Source: Qipengyuania algicida (lineage in GTDB: Bacteria > Pseudomonadota > Alphaproteobacteria > Sphingomonadales > Sphingomonadaceae). Taken from it: DNA of 64,000 nt. Under the pieces are notes generated by a model. That model was not told the origin of the DNA. It did not search any database and worked only from the letters and a program-made list of their open reading frames with translations. Shown here one piece after another: positions 18,294 through 30,822 of this stretch. The stretch lies in assembly GCF_009828025.1 (NCBI RefSeq), contig NZ_WTYA01000007.1, forward strand, positions 124,001 through 188,000. The letters run 5' to 3'. Numbering within the stretch: the stretch's first letter is position 1; each line of letters begins with the position of its first letter. A program made the translations under genes and the position numbers.

Positions 18294-19516
18294 GAGCGAT
18301 AGTCTGCGTTGATCGCGATATATCCGTGGGTCAGGTCGCAGGTCCACACCTCGGCATGGCCTTCGCCAAGCCCGATATCGACCGCGATATTGATATCCTG
18401 CCCCTTGAGGTGAGCGGCCACCGGTGTTTCGTCATAATCAGCCAATGGCTGGCCATCGCGCGCGGTCCATACACCGCCGAACCCGATAGACAGCTTATCG
18501 CGATCGGCCGGCTCGCCAGCCTTGCCCACGGCCATCACCACACGTCCCCAATTGGCGTCCTCGCCCGCAATGGCCGTCTTCACCAGCGGAGAATTGGCGA
18601 TGGCGAGGCCGATGCGGCGGGCGCTGGCGTCACTCTCGGCACCTGTTACCAAAATCGAGATGAACTTGGCCGCACCTTCGCCGTCGCGCACCACAAGCTG
18701 TGCAAGATCGAGGCAGACCTGCCTCAGCGCAGCATAGAAGGCGTCTGCACCGGGACTCTCCCAGCTTTCAAGCCGCGCATTGCCCGCCTTGCCGGTGGCG
18801 AACAGCAGGACGGTGTCGCTGGTCGAGGTGTCGCTGTCGACAGTGATACAGGAAAAGCTCGTCGCATTGGCCTTTGACAGCATCTCCTGCAGGAAGTCCG
18901 GCGCGATCGCGGCATCGGTGAAGATGTAGCCGAGCATGGTCGCCATGTCGGGCGCGATCATGCCGCTGCCCTTGATAATCGCGGCAAGTTCCACGCGCGT
19001 CTCGCCGATCATCGCCGAAGCGCCCGCGCCCTTGGCGAAAGTGTCGGTGGTGCCGATGGTTTCGGCAGCTTCCTGCCAGCCGCATGGCTCGGCATTGAAT
19101 GCTGCGGCAAGCCCTTCGCGCGCCTTGTCCTGCGGCAAGGGCACGCCGATCACCCCGGTGCTGGAGACGAACACATCGCTTGGATTGCAATCGAGATGGG
19201 CGGCTGCCTGCGCCATGATCGCTTCGACCGCCTCGCGTCCGCGATAGCCGGTGAAAGCGTTGGAATTGCCCGCATTGACCACAAGCGCGCGCGCTGAGCC
19301 GAGCCGAGCCTGCTCGCGCCCCAGCTCGACCTCGCTCGAACAGCAGACATTGCGGGTAAACACCCCGGCAACTGCCGTCCCCTCGGCCAGTTCGGCATAG
19401 GTCAGATCGCAGCGATCCCAGGTCTTATAGCGCGCACGGGCAATGCGCAGCGTGACCCCGGCGATCGGCGGGAGATCGGGAAACGGGCGGGCGAGGGGGG
19501 AGGGATTAAGGTCCAT
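18290..19516 (-). CDS. argJ: Bifunctional ornithine / glutamate N-acetyltransferase ArgJ
   Basis: Transfers acetyl from N-acetylornithine to glutamate (and often from acetyl-CoA), making N-acetylglutamate in the cyclic arginine pathway. The proenzyme is 408 residues and cleaves itself before the threonine of the motif MATMLG, here T193, which becomes the nucleophile of the beta chain. The oxyanion segment STGVIGVPLP and the C-terminal [16 protein letters not shown] are typical. AGGGG lies just before the ATG. It overlaps the downstream phosphatase. N-acetyl-L-glutamate, its product, is also the expected product of the DgcN/DgcA pair far to the right. Confidence 0.97.
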   Translation of the reverse strand: MDLNPSPLARPFPDLPPIAGVTLRIARARYKTWDRCDLTYAELAEGTAVAGVFTRNVCCSSEVELGREQARLGSARALVVNAGNSNAFTGYRGREAVEAIMAQAAAHLDCNPSDVFVSSTGVIGVPLPQDKAREGLAAAFNAEPCGWQEAAETIGTTDTFAKGAGASAMIGETRVELAAIIKGSGMIAPDMATMLGYIFTDAAIAPDFLQEMLSKANATSFSCITVDSDTSTSDTVLLFATGKAGNARLESWESPGADAFYAALRQVCLDLAQLVVRDGEGAAKFISILVTGAESDASARRIGLAIANSPLVKTAIAGEDANWGRVVMAVGKAGEPADRDKLSIGFGGVWTARDGQPLADYDETPVAAHLKGQDINIAVDIGLGEGHAEVWTCDLTHGYIAINADYRS

Positions 19517-19588
19517 ACGAACCCCTTATCGCCGGACAATAGGGGCAACAATGATTTACAACCGATCCGCTTCGGCTAGTCTGCTTCG

Positions 19589-20179
19589 ATGCGATATTTT
19601 CTGTTTGCTAGCATTATGTTCGCGCTGGCTTCACCGGCAGTGGCGAAGGATGAATCGAGTGGACCGACAGCAATCGATCCGGGAAGCTGGGTGCCGTCGG
19701 ACGATTATCCGCCAGCTGCATTGCATATGAACGCCGAAGGTGCGGTCGGTGTACGCATCAAGGTGGGAGAGGATGGGGTGCCAACCTATTGTGCGGTGCA
19801 TCGAAGCAGCGGAAATGCAGATCTCGATAAAGCCGCCTGCGATGCGGTGATGCTAAGGGCCAAGTTTAGGCCCGCGACCGATGAGTCAGGCAATCCCGTC
19901 CAAAGTGTTTACTCCACCCGCATTGTCTGGAAGCTGGAGGGAGCGCAGACCCCACCGCCGGAAACCGCCGTAAGAGTAACTGCGATTATCGAAATGGACG
20001 GAACAGTTACCCATTGCGAAGTCGATGCAACCGGCACTTTGGAAGGCGAAAATGATGATATATGTGCAAAGAAGCCGCATTACCGACCTTTCGTCGGTAA
20101 AGATGGCGAGCCGGTGCGCAAACGGATTACCCTCACCACTTCCGTGCATTACGAGGATGTACCCGACGCAGCCGAATGA
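19589..20179 (+). CDS. Secreted TonB C-terminal-domain-like protein
   Basis: A 196-residue protein with a short signal peptide (MRYFLFASIMFALASPAVA, cleavage near residue 19). The segment PPAALHMNAEGAVGVRIKVGEDGVPTYCAVHRSSGN and then LDKAACDAVMLRAKFRPA is a TonB C-terminal fold. A weaker second copy may follow (VRVTAIIEMDGTVTHCEVDATG ... HYRPFVGKDGEPV). It has no N-terminal anchor or proline-rich spanner like a true TonB. It is therefore probably a periplasmic TonB-like protein, common in sphingomonads and of unknown function. Confidence 0.82.
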   Translation: MRYFLFASIMFALASPAVAKDESSGPTAIDPGSWVPSDDYPPAALHMNAEGAVGVRIKVGEDGVPTYCAVHRSSGNADLDKAACDAVMLRAKFRPATDESGNPVQSVYSTRIVWKLEGAQTPPPETAVRVTAIIEMDGTVTHCEVDATGTLEGENDDICAKKPHYRPFVGKDGEPVRKRITLTTSVHYEDVPDAAE

Positions 20180-20264
20180 CGATTGTCTCTGTTTGACTGG
20201 TTTCGTCGAAAGGTTGATTTCCCGTGCTGGACTAGTCCGACCGCTGTGACTATCTAGGGCGGCA

Positions 20265-20537
20265 ATGTTCCGGCGTATCGTCACCCTGCTTGCCCTGCTC
20301 AGCGGCCTCACCGTTTTCGGTGCGCCTGCGCAGGCGGCGTTGACTCAGATGCTGGGCAGCCATGCCGAAGCTAGCCAGAGTTGCGAGCAGGCTCGGGCGG
20401 ACGATTCGATCGTCCAGCCCAGCCTCCCGCTCGAACACAAGGCCCTGCAGGCTCCATCCGGCATCGCCGGTGCGAGCCTTTCCGACGCGGTCGCCGTTCC
20501 GACCGTGCGTTTCGGCATCGACCGCGCTTTCGAATAG
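20265..20537 (+). CDS. Small putative secreted protein upstream of secA
   Basis: A 90-residue frame with a plausible signal peptide: MFRRIV, a hydrophobic core TLLALLSGLTVFG, then APAQA before ALTQM. The mature part is about 65 residues, low in complexity, with one cysteine. No domain is recognised. It sits 97 bases before secA on the same strand. The signal-peptide pattern and lack of a competing gene favour a real gene, but it could be spurious. Confidence 0.55.
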   Translation: MFRRIVTLLALLSGLTVFGAPAQAALTQMLGSHAEASQSCEQARADDSIVQPSLPLEHKALQAPSGIAGASLSDAVAVPTVRFGIDRAFE

Positions 20538-20633
20538 CGCGCCGGATTTCATTCCAAGTTACGCACCGGCCCGGCGCGCATTGGCGCGGCAGGGTTGTTT
20601 TACCAAGACATTTTCCGCGAAAGCCCCAGTTCC

Positions 20634-23402
<2,769 letters not shown>

Positions 23403-23417
23403 GCGCAGACAAAAGCT

Positions 23418-24032
23418 TCAAAGGGCGCGCGGCTGCCGGAGCATGGCTTCGAGCGGCGGCGCGCCCGCTTCCGCTTCGATCATGCCTATACGCTCGAACC
23501 CGCACGAACCGTAAAAGCCGCGATTGGCCGGGTTAGAGTTTTCGAGATAGGCGGGCAGGCCTTCGCGGTCGCAGGCGGTCAGTACCGGGGCGATCAATTT
23601 TCGCCCCAGACCCTTGCCCCTCTGCGCCCTACGCACGCCGATGGTGAACAGATAGACATGCGGCATGGTCGGATGCGCCTTCTCCATCGCCGACATGGCG
23701 CGATTGGCGCGGGCATAGGCGCCGCGGCTGCTCTTGCCCATGATCGCCCATAACAGGGCGGGTTTTGCGGCAAGCGGCGGCTCGAGGTCGCCGCCGGGCA
23801 TCATCCACATCGCTGCGCCTGCATCGTAGAGAGTATAGGCAAGCCCACGCGGGCAATAGACATGCCGTGCGAGCGCCCGGAACGCGTTCGCCATCCCGTC
23901 GGCCCGTCCGAACAGCCAGCGATTGAACGGATCTTCGCGGAAGGCATCGGCAGTGATGTCGCCGACGTCGTTCGCCCGTTCCTTCGTGGCGCGGACGAGA
24001 CCTGTTCCGAGGTCAATCGTTTCCGGGCTCAT
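23418..24032 (-). CDS. GNAT family N-acetyltransferase
   Basis: A 204-residue acetyl-CoA-dependent N-acetyltransferase fold. The acetyl-CoA loop is IGVRRAQRGKGLGRKLI (R/Q-x-x-G-x-G/A), followed by LENSNPANRGFYGSCGFERIG, the usual GNAT beta-bulge and C-terminal half. The N-terminal part is unassigned. GGAGG lies eight bases before the ATG. It converges with secA, 15 bases apart. The acetylated substrate is unknown. Confidence 0.9.
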   Translation of the reverse strand: MSPETIDLGTGLVRATKERANDVGDITADAFREDPFNRWLFGRADGMANAFRALARHVYCPRGLAYTLYDAGAAMWMMPGGDLEPPLAAKPALLWAIMGKSSRGAYARANRAMSAMEKAHPTMPHVYLFTIGVRRAQRGKGLGRKLIAPVLTACDREGLPAYLENSNPANRGFYGSCGFERIGMIEAEAGAPPLEAMLRQPRAL

Positions 24033-24088
24033 AGCGTGATCCTCCGTCGGGCTGGCGCTCGCAGTGATTGGCCGATAGGAGCGCGTCC

Positions 24089-24850
24089 ATGCTCATCACC
24101 GCAGGTATTTTCTTCATCACCGCCGTCCTCTACGCAAGCGTCGGATACGGCGGCGGGTCGACCTATAACGCGGTCCTCGCGATGTCTGGCATAGATTATC
24201 GCCTGATGCCGGTGCTGGCGCTCGCCTGCAACATCATCGTGGTGACCGGCGGCTGTATCCGCTTTGCGCGCCTCAACATAATGCCGTGGCGCGGGGCCTT
24301 GCTGCTGACCGCGATTGCTGCACCTGCAGCCTTCCTCGGCGGGCTGACCCCGATCGACAAGCACCCCTTCCTGCTGATCCTCGGCGCGAGCCTCGTGGTA
24401 ACCGGCGTCACCCTGCTGATCCCAGTGCGCAAGGCTTCGACGGAAGGCGCACTGCCGGAGGACGTCGAGCCGACCCGCTATGCGCGTTTCATGCCGCTGT
24501 TGGTCGCACCGATCGGTTATCTCGCCGGGCTGGTCGGGATCGGGGGCGGTATCTTCCTTGCGCCCTTCCTGCACCTCGTGCGCTGGAACAACGCGCGCGC
24601 GATTGCTGCCACGGCCAGCCTGTTCATCCTCGTGAACTCGCTGTTCGGGCTCGCCGGGCAATTGCTGAAGGGCGGGGCGGACAATCTTTCGACCGCGGTC
24701 ACGCTGGGCCTGCCTCTGTTGATCGCGGTCGCCATCGGGGGCCAGATCGGCAGCCTGCTGGCCTCGCGCATCTTGCCTGCGACATGGATCCGCTGGCTGA
24801 CCGCCGCGCTGACCCTGTGGGTCGGCGGGCGCTTGCTGCTGGGCATGTGA
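24089..24850 (+). CDS. TauE/SafE-family (sulfite exporter-type) membrane protein
   Basis: A 253-residue integral membrane protein of the TauE/SafE family, expected to have about seven to eight transmembrane helices, linked to export of sulfite or organosulfonates. Both repeats carry the family pattern: ASVGYGGGSTYNAVLA near the N-terminus and APIGYLAGLVGIGGGIFLAPFLH in the middle. The ATG at 24089 has AGGAG eight bases upstream; an in-frame TTG at 24068 is less likely. It is divergent from the GNAT gene and followed immediately by tRNA-Asn on the other strand. The transported anion is not known. Confidence 0.92.
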   Translation: MLITAGIFFITAVLYASVGYGGGSTYNAVLAMSGIDYRLMPVLALACNIIVVTGGCIRFARLNIMPWRGALLLTAIAAPAAFLGGLTPIDKHPFLLILGASLVVTGVTLLIPVRKASTEGALPEDVEPTRYARFMPLLVAPIGYLAGLVGIGGGIFLAPFLHLVRWNNARAIAATASLFILVNSLFGLAGQLLKGGADNLSTAVTLGLPLLIAVAIGGQIGSLLASRILPATWIRWLTAALTLWVGGRLLLGM

Positions 24851-24857
24851 AGAAGAA

Positions 24858-24932
24858 TGGCTCCCCGAGTTGGATTCGAACCAACGACCAAGTGATTAAC
24901 AGTCACCTACTCTACCGCTGAGCTATCGGGGA
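24858..24932 (-). tRNA. tRNA-Asn (anticodon GTT)
   Basis: A 75-nt tRNA on the minus strand. The acceptor stem TCCCCGA pairs with TCGGGGA, followed by discriminator G and encoded CCA (complement of 24858-24860). The anticodon loop CTGTTAA gives GTT. The D-arm (TAGCTCAGCGGTAGAG) and T-loop TTCGAAT are standard. It is complete and shows no sign of use as an attachment site. Confidence 0.97.
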
Positions 24933-25019
24933 GCAGCCAAATCGGCAGGGGTGCGCCTATATGGGCGGCGCGCGGCTTTGGCAAGCGGGTGGATGAGCAT
25001 TTTTTACAAACTGTCGCGA

Positions 25020-25799
25020 TCAGACCAGAAACTGCTCCGCCACAATGCGTTCGTCGAGCGAGTGGCCGGGGTCGAACAGCAAGGTCAGATGGTTGTCCTG
25101 CGTCACCCGGATCGTGACATGTTCGATATCGCGCACCTCCTTCTGATCGGCGACGACCGATACGGGCCGCTTCTCCGGTTCCTTGACCGTTAAAGCGACG
25201 GAATAGCGGTCCGGCAGTATGGCTCCGCGCCAGCGGCGAGGGCGGAACGGGCTGATCGGGGTCAGCGCCAGCAGGTTCGAATCGAGCGGCAGAATCGGTC
25301 CGTTGGCGGAAAGGTTATAAGCGGTCGAACCGGCGGGTGTAGAAACCAGCACCCCGTCGCAGACCAGTTCGTCGATCCGCACCTTGTCGTTGACCGTGAT
25401 CCTGAGCTTGGCGGTCTGACGCGTTTCGCGCAGCAAAGAGACTTCGTTGATGGCGCAATATTCGTAGCGCGTCCCGTCGCGGGTGGTCGCCTCCATCGTC
25501 AAGGGCGCAATTGTGTGGGGGTTAGATTTGGCAACCCGCGTCAGCAGCTTATCGATGATACGGGGGCGGTTCATCAGGAAGCCGACCGTCCCGAGGTTGA
25601 TGCCATAAACGGGCAGAATGCGGCCCGAATCGAGCATGGCATGGAGCGTCTGGAGCATGAAGCCATCGCCGCCGACTACCACCACGGCTTCCGCATCTTC
25701 CATCGGCACCCAGCAATTCAGGGCGCGATATTCGTCGGCGACGGCCTGTGCCTTTTCGCTGTCGGATATCGCCAGTGCGAGGCGTGAAAATTCAGGCAT
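25020..25799 (-). CDS. nadK: NAD kinase
   Basis: Phosphorylates NAD to NADP in the cytosol. 259 residues, at the short end for bacterial NAD kinases. It has the diacylglycerol-kinase-like GGDG motif (VVVVGGDGFMLQTLH), NLGTVGFL and the conserved STPAGSTAYNLSANGPI. GAGGA lies a few bases before the ATG at 25799. It is divergent from the EAL gene. Confidence 0.96.
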   Translation of the reverse strand: MPEFSRLALAISDSEKAQAVADEYRALNCWVPMEDAEAVVVVGGDGFMLQTLHAMLDSGRILPVYGINLGTVGFLMNRPRIIDKLLTRVAKSNPHTIAPLTMEATTRDGTRYEYCAINEVSLLRETRQTAKLRITVNDKVRIDELVCDGVLVSTPAGSTAYNLSANGPILPLDSNLLALTPISPFRPRRWRGAILPDRYSVALTVKEPEKRPVSVVADQKEVRDIEHVTIRVTQDNHLTLLFDPGHSLDERIVAEQFLV

Positions 25800-25956
25800 G
25801 TATTCCTCGAAACTGTCCCAATTGCGAACTGGCTACCCTTCGCTGGTGGAAAAGGCTATGGCCACCAGGTGATATTGGCAATGCGCAGTGACTCGCCCTG
25901 CCAAAAGTGCTGTGAGATCGCTCAATAAAAATCAGGTCGCACAGACAAGGCAATTA

Positions 25957-27267
25957 ATGGCTTCGAAAACCCCCCTTCCGGGCGATCCCTTGACTGGGCT
26001 CGCCGATCTCGAACAGGGCAAATCCACCATCGCTGCGTGGCAGCATGAGTGGCCCAGTTCGGCTGGCGTTTGTCCGCTTCATGCTATGCTGATTGCCGTG
26101 GGGCGGATCGAGACGGTCAACATCGCCTATGGCGAGCACACCGGCGATGCCGCACTGATCGAAATTGCCCGTCGTATCGACCACTTCGCCGCCGACGAGC
26201 TGGAAAGCGCGGCATGGGTCGTGGCGCGCGTAGGCGGCGGAACCTTCCTGGTGGTCGCGCGCGACCGGTGCAGCCGTGAACGCTGGCAATGGTTTGCCGA
26301 GGCGCTGGCTGACGCAATTGCAATGCCGATCGCCACACCGATTGATGACAATTCCGTGCGGCTATGGCCGCGTATCGCACTGATGCGCGCGGTTTCTGGC
26401 GATACGCCGGACATGATCCTGGATCAGCTCGCGGACGCCTTGCACCGTGCGCGTGAAGAGCGCGGACGCCGGGTGGTGTGGGTGTCGGGCGAACTTGCCC
26501 ATGTTGCGGTGTCCAACCAGCAGCTTGAGGCGGACATGTTGGCGGCGATCGATCGCGGCGAGATCGAAATCGTGTTCCAGCCGCAATATGCGTTGCCGGA
26601 TGACGCGCTGATCGGGGCCGAGGCACTGGCGCGCTGGCAGCATCCCGAGATCGGCCGGTTGGGAGCGAATACGCTGTTCACGCTGGCGGAGCGCACTGAC
26701 CATGTTGCCCAGCTTTCCCGCCACATTGCCGAACGGGCGCTGGCCGAGGCGAGCCGTTGGTCGGCCGACTTGCGCCTATCGATCAACGTGACGCCATCGG
26801 ACCTCGCGGCGGGCAGCTTCGCTACGGAATTTCTGCAAATGGTCGAGCGCAGCGGCTTTCCCGCCGACCGTTTGACGATCGAGATTACCGAACAGGTCCT
26901 GCTGGCCGAACTGGAGCAGGTGACGCGCGCCCTGCGACCACTGAAAGAGGGCGGAATTTCGGTCGCGCTGGATGATTTTGGCGCCGGCTACAGCAATTTC
27001 CGCTATCTCAAGATCCTCCCGATCGACATGCTCAAGCTCGACCGTTCGATGGTCGAGGGTATTGCCGATGACGAACGCGATCTGGCGGTGCTGCGCGGGA
27101 TCACCGCCATGGCGCGGGCACTCGGTCTTGGCATCGTGGCCGAAGGGGTCGAGCAGGACATGCAGAGGACCATCCTCCAGCGCGAAGGGGCGGCCTATTA
27201 CCAGGGCTTTCTGCGGTCGCTGCCAGTATCCACGGAAGAGTTTCGCAAGCTTGCCGACGCAGCCTAA
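25957..27267 (+). CDS. EAL-domain c-di-GMP phosphodiesterase with degenerate GGDEF domain
   Basis: A 436-residue two-domain signalling protein, about residues 1-200 GGDEF-like and 205-430 EAL. The GGDEF site reads VGGGTF, so the cyclase is presumably inactive. The EAL domain keeps the usual catalytic set: EAL in GAEALARW, N in INVTPSD, E in EITEQ, DD in LDDFGAGYSNF, K in LKLDRS, E in AEGVEQ and Q in YYQGF. It is thus likely an active phosphodiesterase. No membrane segment is visible. The ATG at 25957 (AAGG upstream) is preferred; a GTG at 25888 would add 23 polar residues. Its stop overlaps the stop of convergent mfd. Confidence 0.9.
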   Translation: MASKTPLPGDPLTGLADLEQGKSTIAAWQHEWPSSAGVCPLHAMLIAVGRIETVNIAYGEHTGDAALIEIARRIDHFAADELESAAWVVARVGGGTFLVVARDRCSRERWQWFAEALADAIAMPIATPIDDNSVRLWPRIALMRAVSGDTPDMILDQLADALHRAREERGRRVVWVSGELAHVAVSNQQLEADMLAAIDRGEIEIVFQPQYALPDDALIGAEALARWQHPEIGRLGANTLFTLAERTDHVAQLSRHIAERALAEASRWSADLRLSINVTPSDLAAGSFATEFLQMVERSGFPADRLTIEITEQVLLAELEQVTRALRPLKEGGISVALDDFGAGYSNFRYLKILPIDMLKLDRSMVEGIADDERDLAVLRGITAMARALGLGIVAEGVEQDMQRTILQREGAAYYQGFLRSLPVSTEEFRKLADAA

Positions 27268-30200
27268 GCGGCTTCTTTCTTCGACGATTTGCGCAGGATG
27301 CCCGACAGTCCTCGGGTGAGCTGGTAGAGCCCGTTGAGGCGGCTTTGCGGATCGCCCCAAGCGCGGTTGATGACCAGCTTCATGTCCGGGCGCAGCTTGG
27401 CCGTGCCCTTCAGCCTGTCGACATAGGCGATCAGACCAGCCGGATCGGGGAAATCGTCGCGATGGAACGTGACCAGCGTACCCGCCGCGCCGACATCGAT
27501 CTTGGCGATATTGGCGGCGATGGCCTGATGCTTGATCTCGATCAGCTTGACGAGGTTGGCCGTGGGCGAGGGCAAGGGGCCGAAGCGGTCGATCATTTCT
27601 GCGGCCAGCGCCTCGATCTCGGATTTGCCATCGGCATCGTTGAGGCGGCGATAGAGCGCCATGCGGACGGCCAGATCGGGAATGTAATCCTCTGGGATCA
27701 TGATCGGCGCATCGACGGTGATTTGCGGGCTGACCGTATCGCGCTTGGGTTCGAGCCCCAGCTCGCCCGCCTTTGCCGCCAGGATCGCGTCTTCCAGCAT
27801 CGCCTGATAGAGTTCGAAGCCGACTTCCCGGATATGGCCCGATTGCTCGTCGCCGAGCAGATTGCCTGCGCCGCGAATATCGAGATCGTGACTGGCGAGC
27901 TGGAATCCTGCGCCGAGGCTGTCGAGATCGCCCAGCACCTTGAGGCGCTTTTCCGCGACCTCGTTGATCTGCGTATCGGCGGGATAGGTGAGATAGGCAT
28001 AGGCGCGCAGTTTCGAGCGGCCCACACGCCCGCGCAGCTGGTAAAGCTGGGCAAGGCCGAAACGGTCGGCGCGGTGGATGATAATGGTGTTGGCGGCAGG
28101 CAGGTCGAGCCCGCTTTCGACGATGGTGGTCGACAGCAGCACATCGTATTTGCCCTCGTAGAAGGCGCTCATCCGCTCCTCGATCTCACCCGGAGCCATC
28201 TGACCGTGCGCGGCGACGACCTTCACTTCGGGCACGGCTTCGCGCAGCCATGCCTCCAGCTCGGGCATATCGGAGATGCGCGGGACAACGATGAAGCTCT
28301 GGCCACCGCGATGATGCTCGCGCAGCAGCGCTTCGCGCACGACGATCTCGTCCCACTCCATGACGTAGGTCCGCACAGCCAGCCGGTCGACGGGCGGCGT
28401 CTGGATAGTGGAGAGTTCGCGCAGCCCCGTCATCGCCATTTGCAGCGTGCGCGGGATCGGCGTGGCGGTCAGCGTCAGCATATGCACGTCGGCGCGCAGC
28501 TGTTTGAGTTTTTCCTTGTGGGTGACGCCGAAACGCTGTTCCTCATCGACGATCACGAGACCGAGATCCTTGAACTTGGTCTGTTTCGACAGGATCGCGT
28601 GGGTGCCGACCACGATATCGACCTGCCCATTGGCGAGGCCATCGCGGGTTTCCTTTGCCTCTCGCGCAGAGACGAGACGGCTGAGGCGTCCGACCTTGAG
28701 CGGGAAGCCCGAAAAGCGGCTCAAGAAATTCTCGAAATGCTGGCGTGCGAGCAGGGTGGTGGGGGCCACCACGGCCACCTGCTGGCCGTTCATCGCCGCA
28801 ACGAAAGCGGCGCGCAGCGCGACCTCGGTCTTTCCGAAACCAACGTCGCCGCAGACCAGCCGGTCCATCGGCTTGCCGCTTTCTAGGTCCGCCAGCACAT
28901 CGGCGATGGCGCGGTCCTGATCCTCGGTCTCCTCCCAGGGGAAACGGTCGGCGAACTGGTTGTACGAGCTGTCATCGACGGGGAAGACGGGCGCCTTGCG
29001 CAAGGCGCGCGCGGCGGCGGTGCGCAGCAGTTCGCCCGCGATTTCGCGAATGCGTTCCCGCATCTTCGCGCGGCGTCGCTGCCACCCTTCGCCGCCGAGC
29101 CGGTCAAGCTGGACGGCGTGCTCGGACGAGCCATAGCGCGAGAGGACATCGATATTCTCGACCGGGATGAACAGCTTGTCCCCGCCTGCATATTCGAGGC
29201 GAACGCAGTCATGCGCGCTCTTGCCGACGGTGATCGGTTCGAGGCCGAGATATTTACCGATGCCATGCTCGGTATGCACGACCAGATCGCCGCGATTGAG
29301 CGCCGACAGCTCCGCCATGAAGGCATCGGAATCCTTGCGCTTGCGACGCCTGCGGACAAGCCGGTCCCCCAGCACGTCCTGCTCGGTGAGCAATTCCAGC
29401 TCGTCGTTGGCGAAGCTGGCGTCGAGCGGCAGGACGATGGCCACCGCCTTGCCCTTGGCCGATTTACCCAGCGCTTCCTGCCAGCTTTCGGCCAGTTGGA
29501 CCGGCGTGCCCGCTTCCTCGACGATCGAGGCGATGCGCGCACGGCTGCCGACCGAATAGGCGGCGAGCAGTGGTCGCTTGCCGCTTTTCGAGACGGATCT
29601 GAGGTGCTCAGCAAGGATCGGATAGACGTTTTCGCCCCGCGCGCGCTCGGGGGCCAAGTCGCGACCCGAGCGGAAACCGAAATCGATCACCGTAGCGCTT
29701 TCGGGTTCGGCGAACGCGGTGGCCCGGTGAACGGGCTGCTGGTCCAGTCCCTGCGCAAGTTCCTCGGACGACAGATAAAGTGCCGATGGGGTGAGCGGGC
29801 GATAGCTACCCTTGGCTTGCCCGGTCGCGCTCTGGCGTTGTTCGAAATAGTCCGCGATATCGCCCAGCCGTTCCTCGCCCGCCTGCATGGCCGCGATGTC
29901 GATGACGCACACGTCTTCCCCGGCGAAATAGTCGAACAGGCTGACCATCTTGTCTTCGAACAGCGGCAGCCAGTGTTCCATCCCGGCAAGGCGACGCCCC
30001 TCGCTGACTGCCTCGTACAGCGGATCTTGTGTGGCGGCAGCGCCGAATTGTTCGCGATAACGCCCGCGGAAGCGCTTGATGCTCGCGTCATCCAGCAGGG
30101 CTTCGGACGCGGGCAGCAGCAGATGCGACTTGAGCGTACCGGTGCTCATCTGCGTATTGGGATCGAAGGTACGCAGGCTTTCCAGTTCATCGCCGAAGAA

Positions 30201-30755
30201 ATCGAGCCGCAATCCCTGATCGAGCCCACTCGGGAAGATATCGACGATCGAACCGCGGATGGCGAATTCGCCTGCGTCGATCACCGTGTCGGTGCGCGAA
30301 TAGCCTTGCCGCTTGAGCAGTGCGGCGAGGCTTTCCATGCCGATGTCCATGCCCGGTTTGAACTCGCGCACGGTCTCGCGGATGCGGAAGGGCGTCAGGA
30401 CGCGCTGGGTGAGCGCGTTGATCGTGGTGACGACCAGTTGGTGTTCGGGCTTGCCCGCCTGCAGTCGGTGCAAAGCGGCAAGCCTTCGCGCGCTGACCGT
30501 CAACGCCGGACTCGCACGGTCATAGGGCAGGCAATCCCACGCCGGAAACTCGATTACGTCCAGCTCTGGTGCGAAGTATCGCGCCGCTTCGCTGATCGCG
30601 TGCATCGCCGCATCGTCGGGTGCGATGAACACCGCGCGCGAGCGCGCCGCGCGTGCCATATCGGCCATCACCAGCGCCTGCGCTCCGCGCGCAACGGAGG
30701 ACAGGGTGAGGGGCTTCGTGGCTTCGAGAATGCGAGTGAAATCGGGCATCGTCAT
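27264..30755 (-). CDS. mfd: Transcription-repair coupling factor Mfd
   Basis: Removes stalled RNA polymerase and recruits UvrA to lesions in transcribed strands. 1163 residues. In order: a UvrB-like N-terminal half (ending near FPSGLDQGLRLDFFGDELE), the RNA-polymerase-interacting region (GDLVVHTEHGIGKYLGLE), and a RecG-like translocase with GDVGFGKTEVALRAAF (Walker A) and DEEQRFG (motif II). The C-terminal TRCF domain contains PEDYIPDLAVRMALYRRL. ATGs at 30755 and 30749 are both possible starts. The stop overlaps that of the EAL gene by four bases. sdhE lies upstream but is separated by a terminator. Confidence 0.98.
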   Translation of the reverse strand: MTMPDFTRILEATKPLTLSSVARGAQALVMADMARAARSRAVFIAPDDAAMHAISEAARYFAPELDVIEFPAWDCLPYDRASPALTVSARRLAALHRLQAGKPEHQLVVTTINALTQRVLTPFRIRETVREFKPGMDIGMESLAALLKRQGYSRTDTVIDAGEFAIRGSIVDIFPSGLDQGLRLDFFGDELESLRTFDPNTQMSTGTLKSHLLLPASEALLDDASIKRFRGRYREQFGAAATQDPLYEAVSEGRRLAGMEHWLPLFEDKMVSLFDYFAGEDVCVIDIAAMQAGEERLGDIADYFEQRQSATGQAKGSYRPLTPSALYLSSEELAQGLDQQPVHRATAFAEPESATVIDFGFRSGRDLAPERARGENVYPILAEHLRSVSKSGKRPLLAAYSVGSRARIASIVEEAGTPVQLAESWQEALGKSAKGKAVAIVLPLDASFANDELELLTEQDVLGDRLVRRRRKRKDSDAFMAELSALNRGDLVVHTEHGIGKYLGLEPITVGKSAHDCVRLEYAGGDKLFIPVENIDVLSRYGSSEHAVQLDRLGGEGWQRRRAKMRERIREIAGELLRTAAARALRKAPVFPVDDSSYNQFADRFPWEETEDQDRAIADVLADLESGKPMDRLVCGDVGFGKTEVALRAAFVAAMNGQQVAVVAPTTLLARQHFENFLSRFSGFPLKVGRLSRLVSAREAKETRDGLANGQVDIVVGTHAILSKQTKFKDLGLVIVDEEQRFGVTHKEKLKQLRADVHMLTLTATPIPRTLQMAMTGLRELSTIQTPPVDRLAVRTYVMEWDEIVVREALLREHHRGGQSFIVVPRISDMPELEAWLREAVPEVKVVAAHGQMAPGEIEERMSAFYEGKYDVLLSTTIVESGLDLPAANTIIIHRADRFGLAQLYQLRGRVGRSKLRAYAYLTYPADTQINEVAEKRLKVLGDLDSLGAGFQLASHDLDIRGAGNLLGDEQSGHIREVGFELYQAMLEDAILAAKAGELGLEPKRDTVSPQITVDAPIMIPEDYIPDLAVRMALYRRLNDADGKSEIEALAAEMIDRFGPLPSPTANLVKLIEIKHQAIAANIAKIDVGAAGTLVTFHRDDFPDPAGLIAYVDRLKGTAKLRPDMKLVINRAWGDPQSRLNGLYQLTRGLSGILRKSSKKEAA

Positions 30756-30795
30756 CCAAATCGATCAGGCGTGATCGCGTTTCCGCGCAAACACG

Positions 30796-30822
30796 AAAAC
30801 CCGCCCGAGTGGTTCGGGCGGG
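30796..30822 (-). terminator. Rho-independent terminator between sdhE and mfd
   Basis: A 9-bp perfect stem (CCCGCCCGA / TCGGGCGGG, 30800-30808 and 30814-30822) with a 5-nt loop is followed on the minus strand by TTTT. It lies after the sdhE stop and before the mfd start, so the two genes are probably separate transcripts. Confidence 0.85.
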
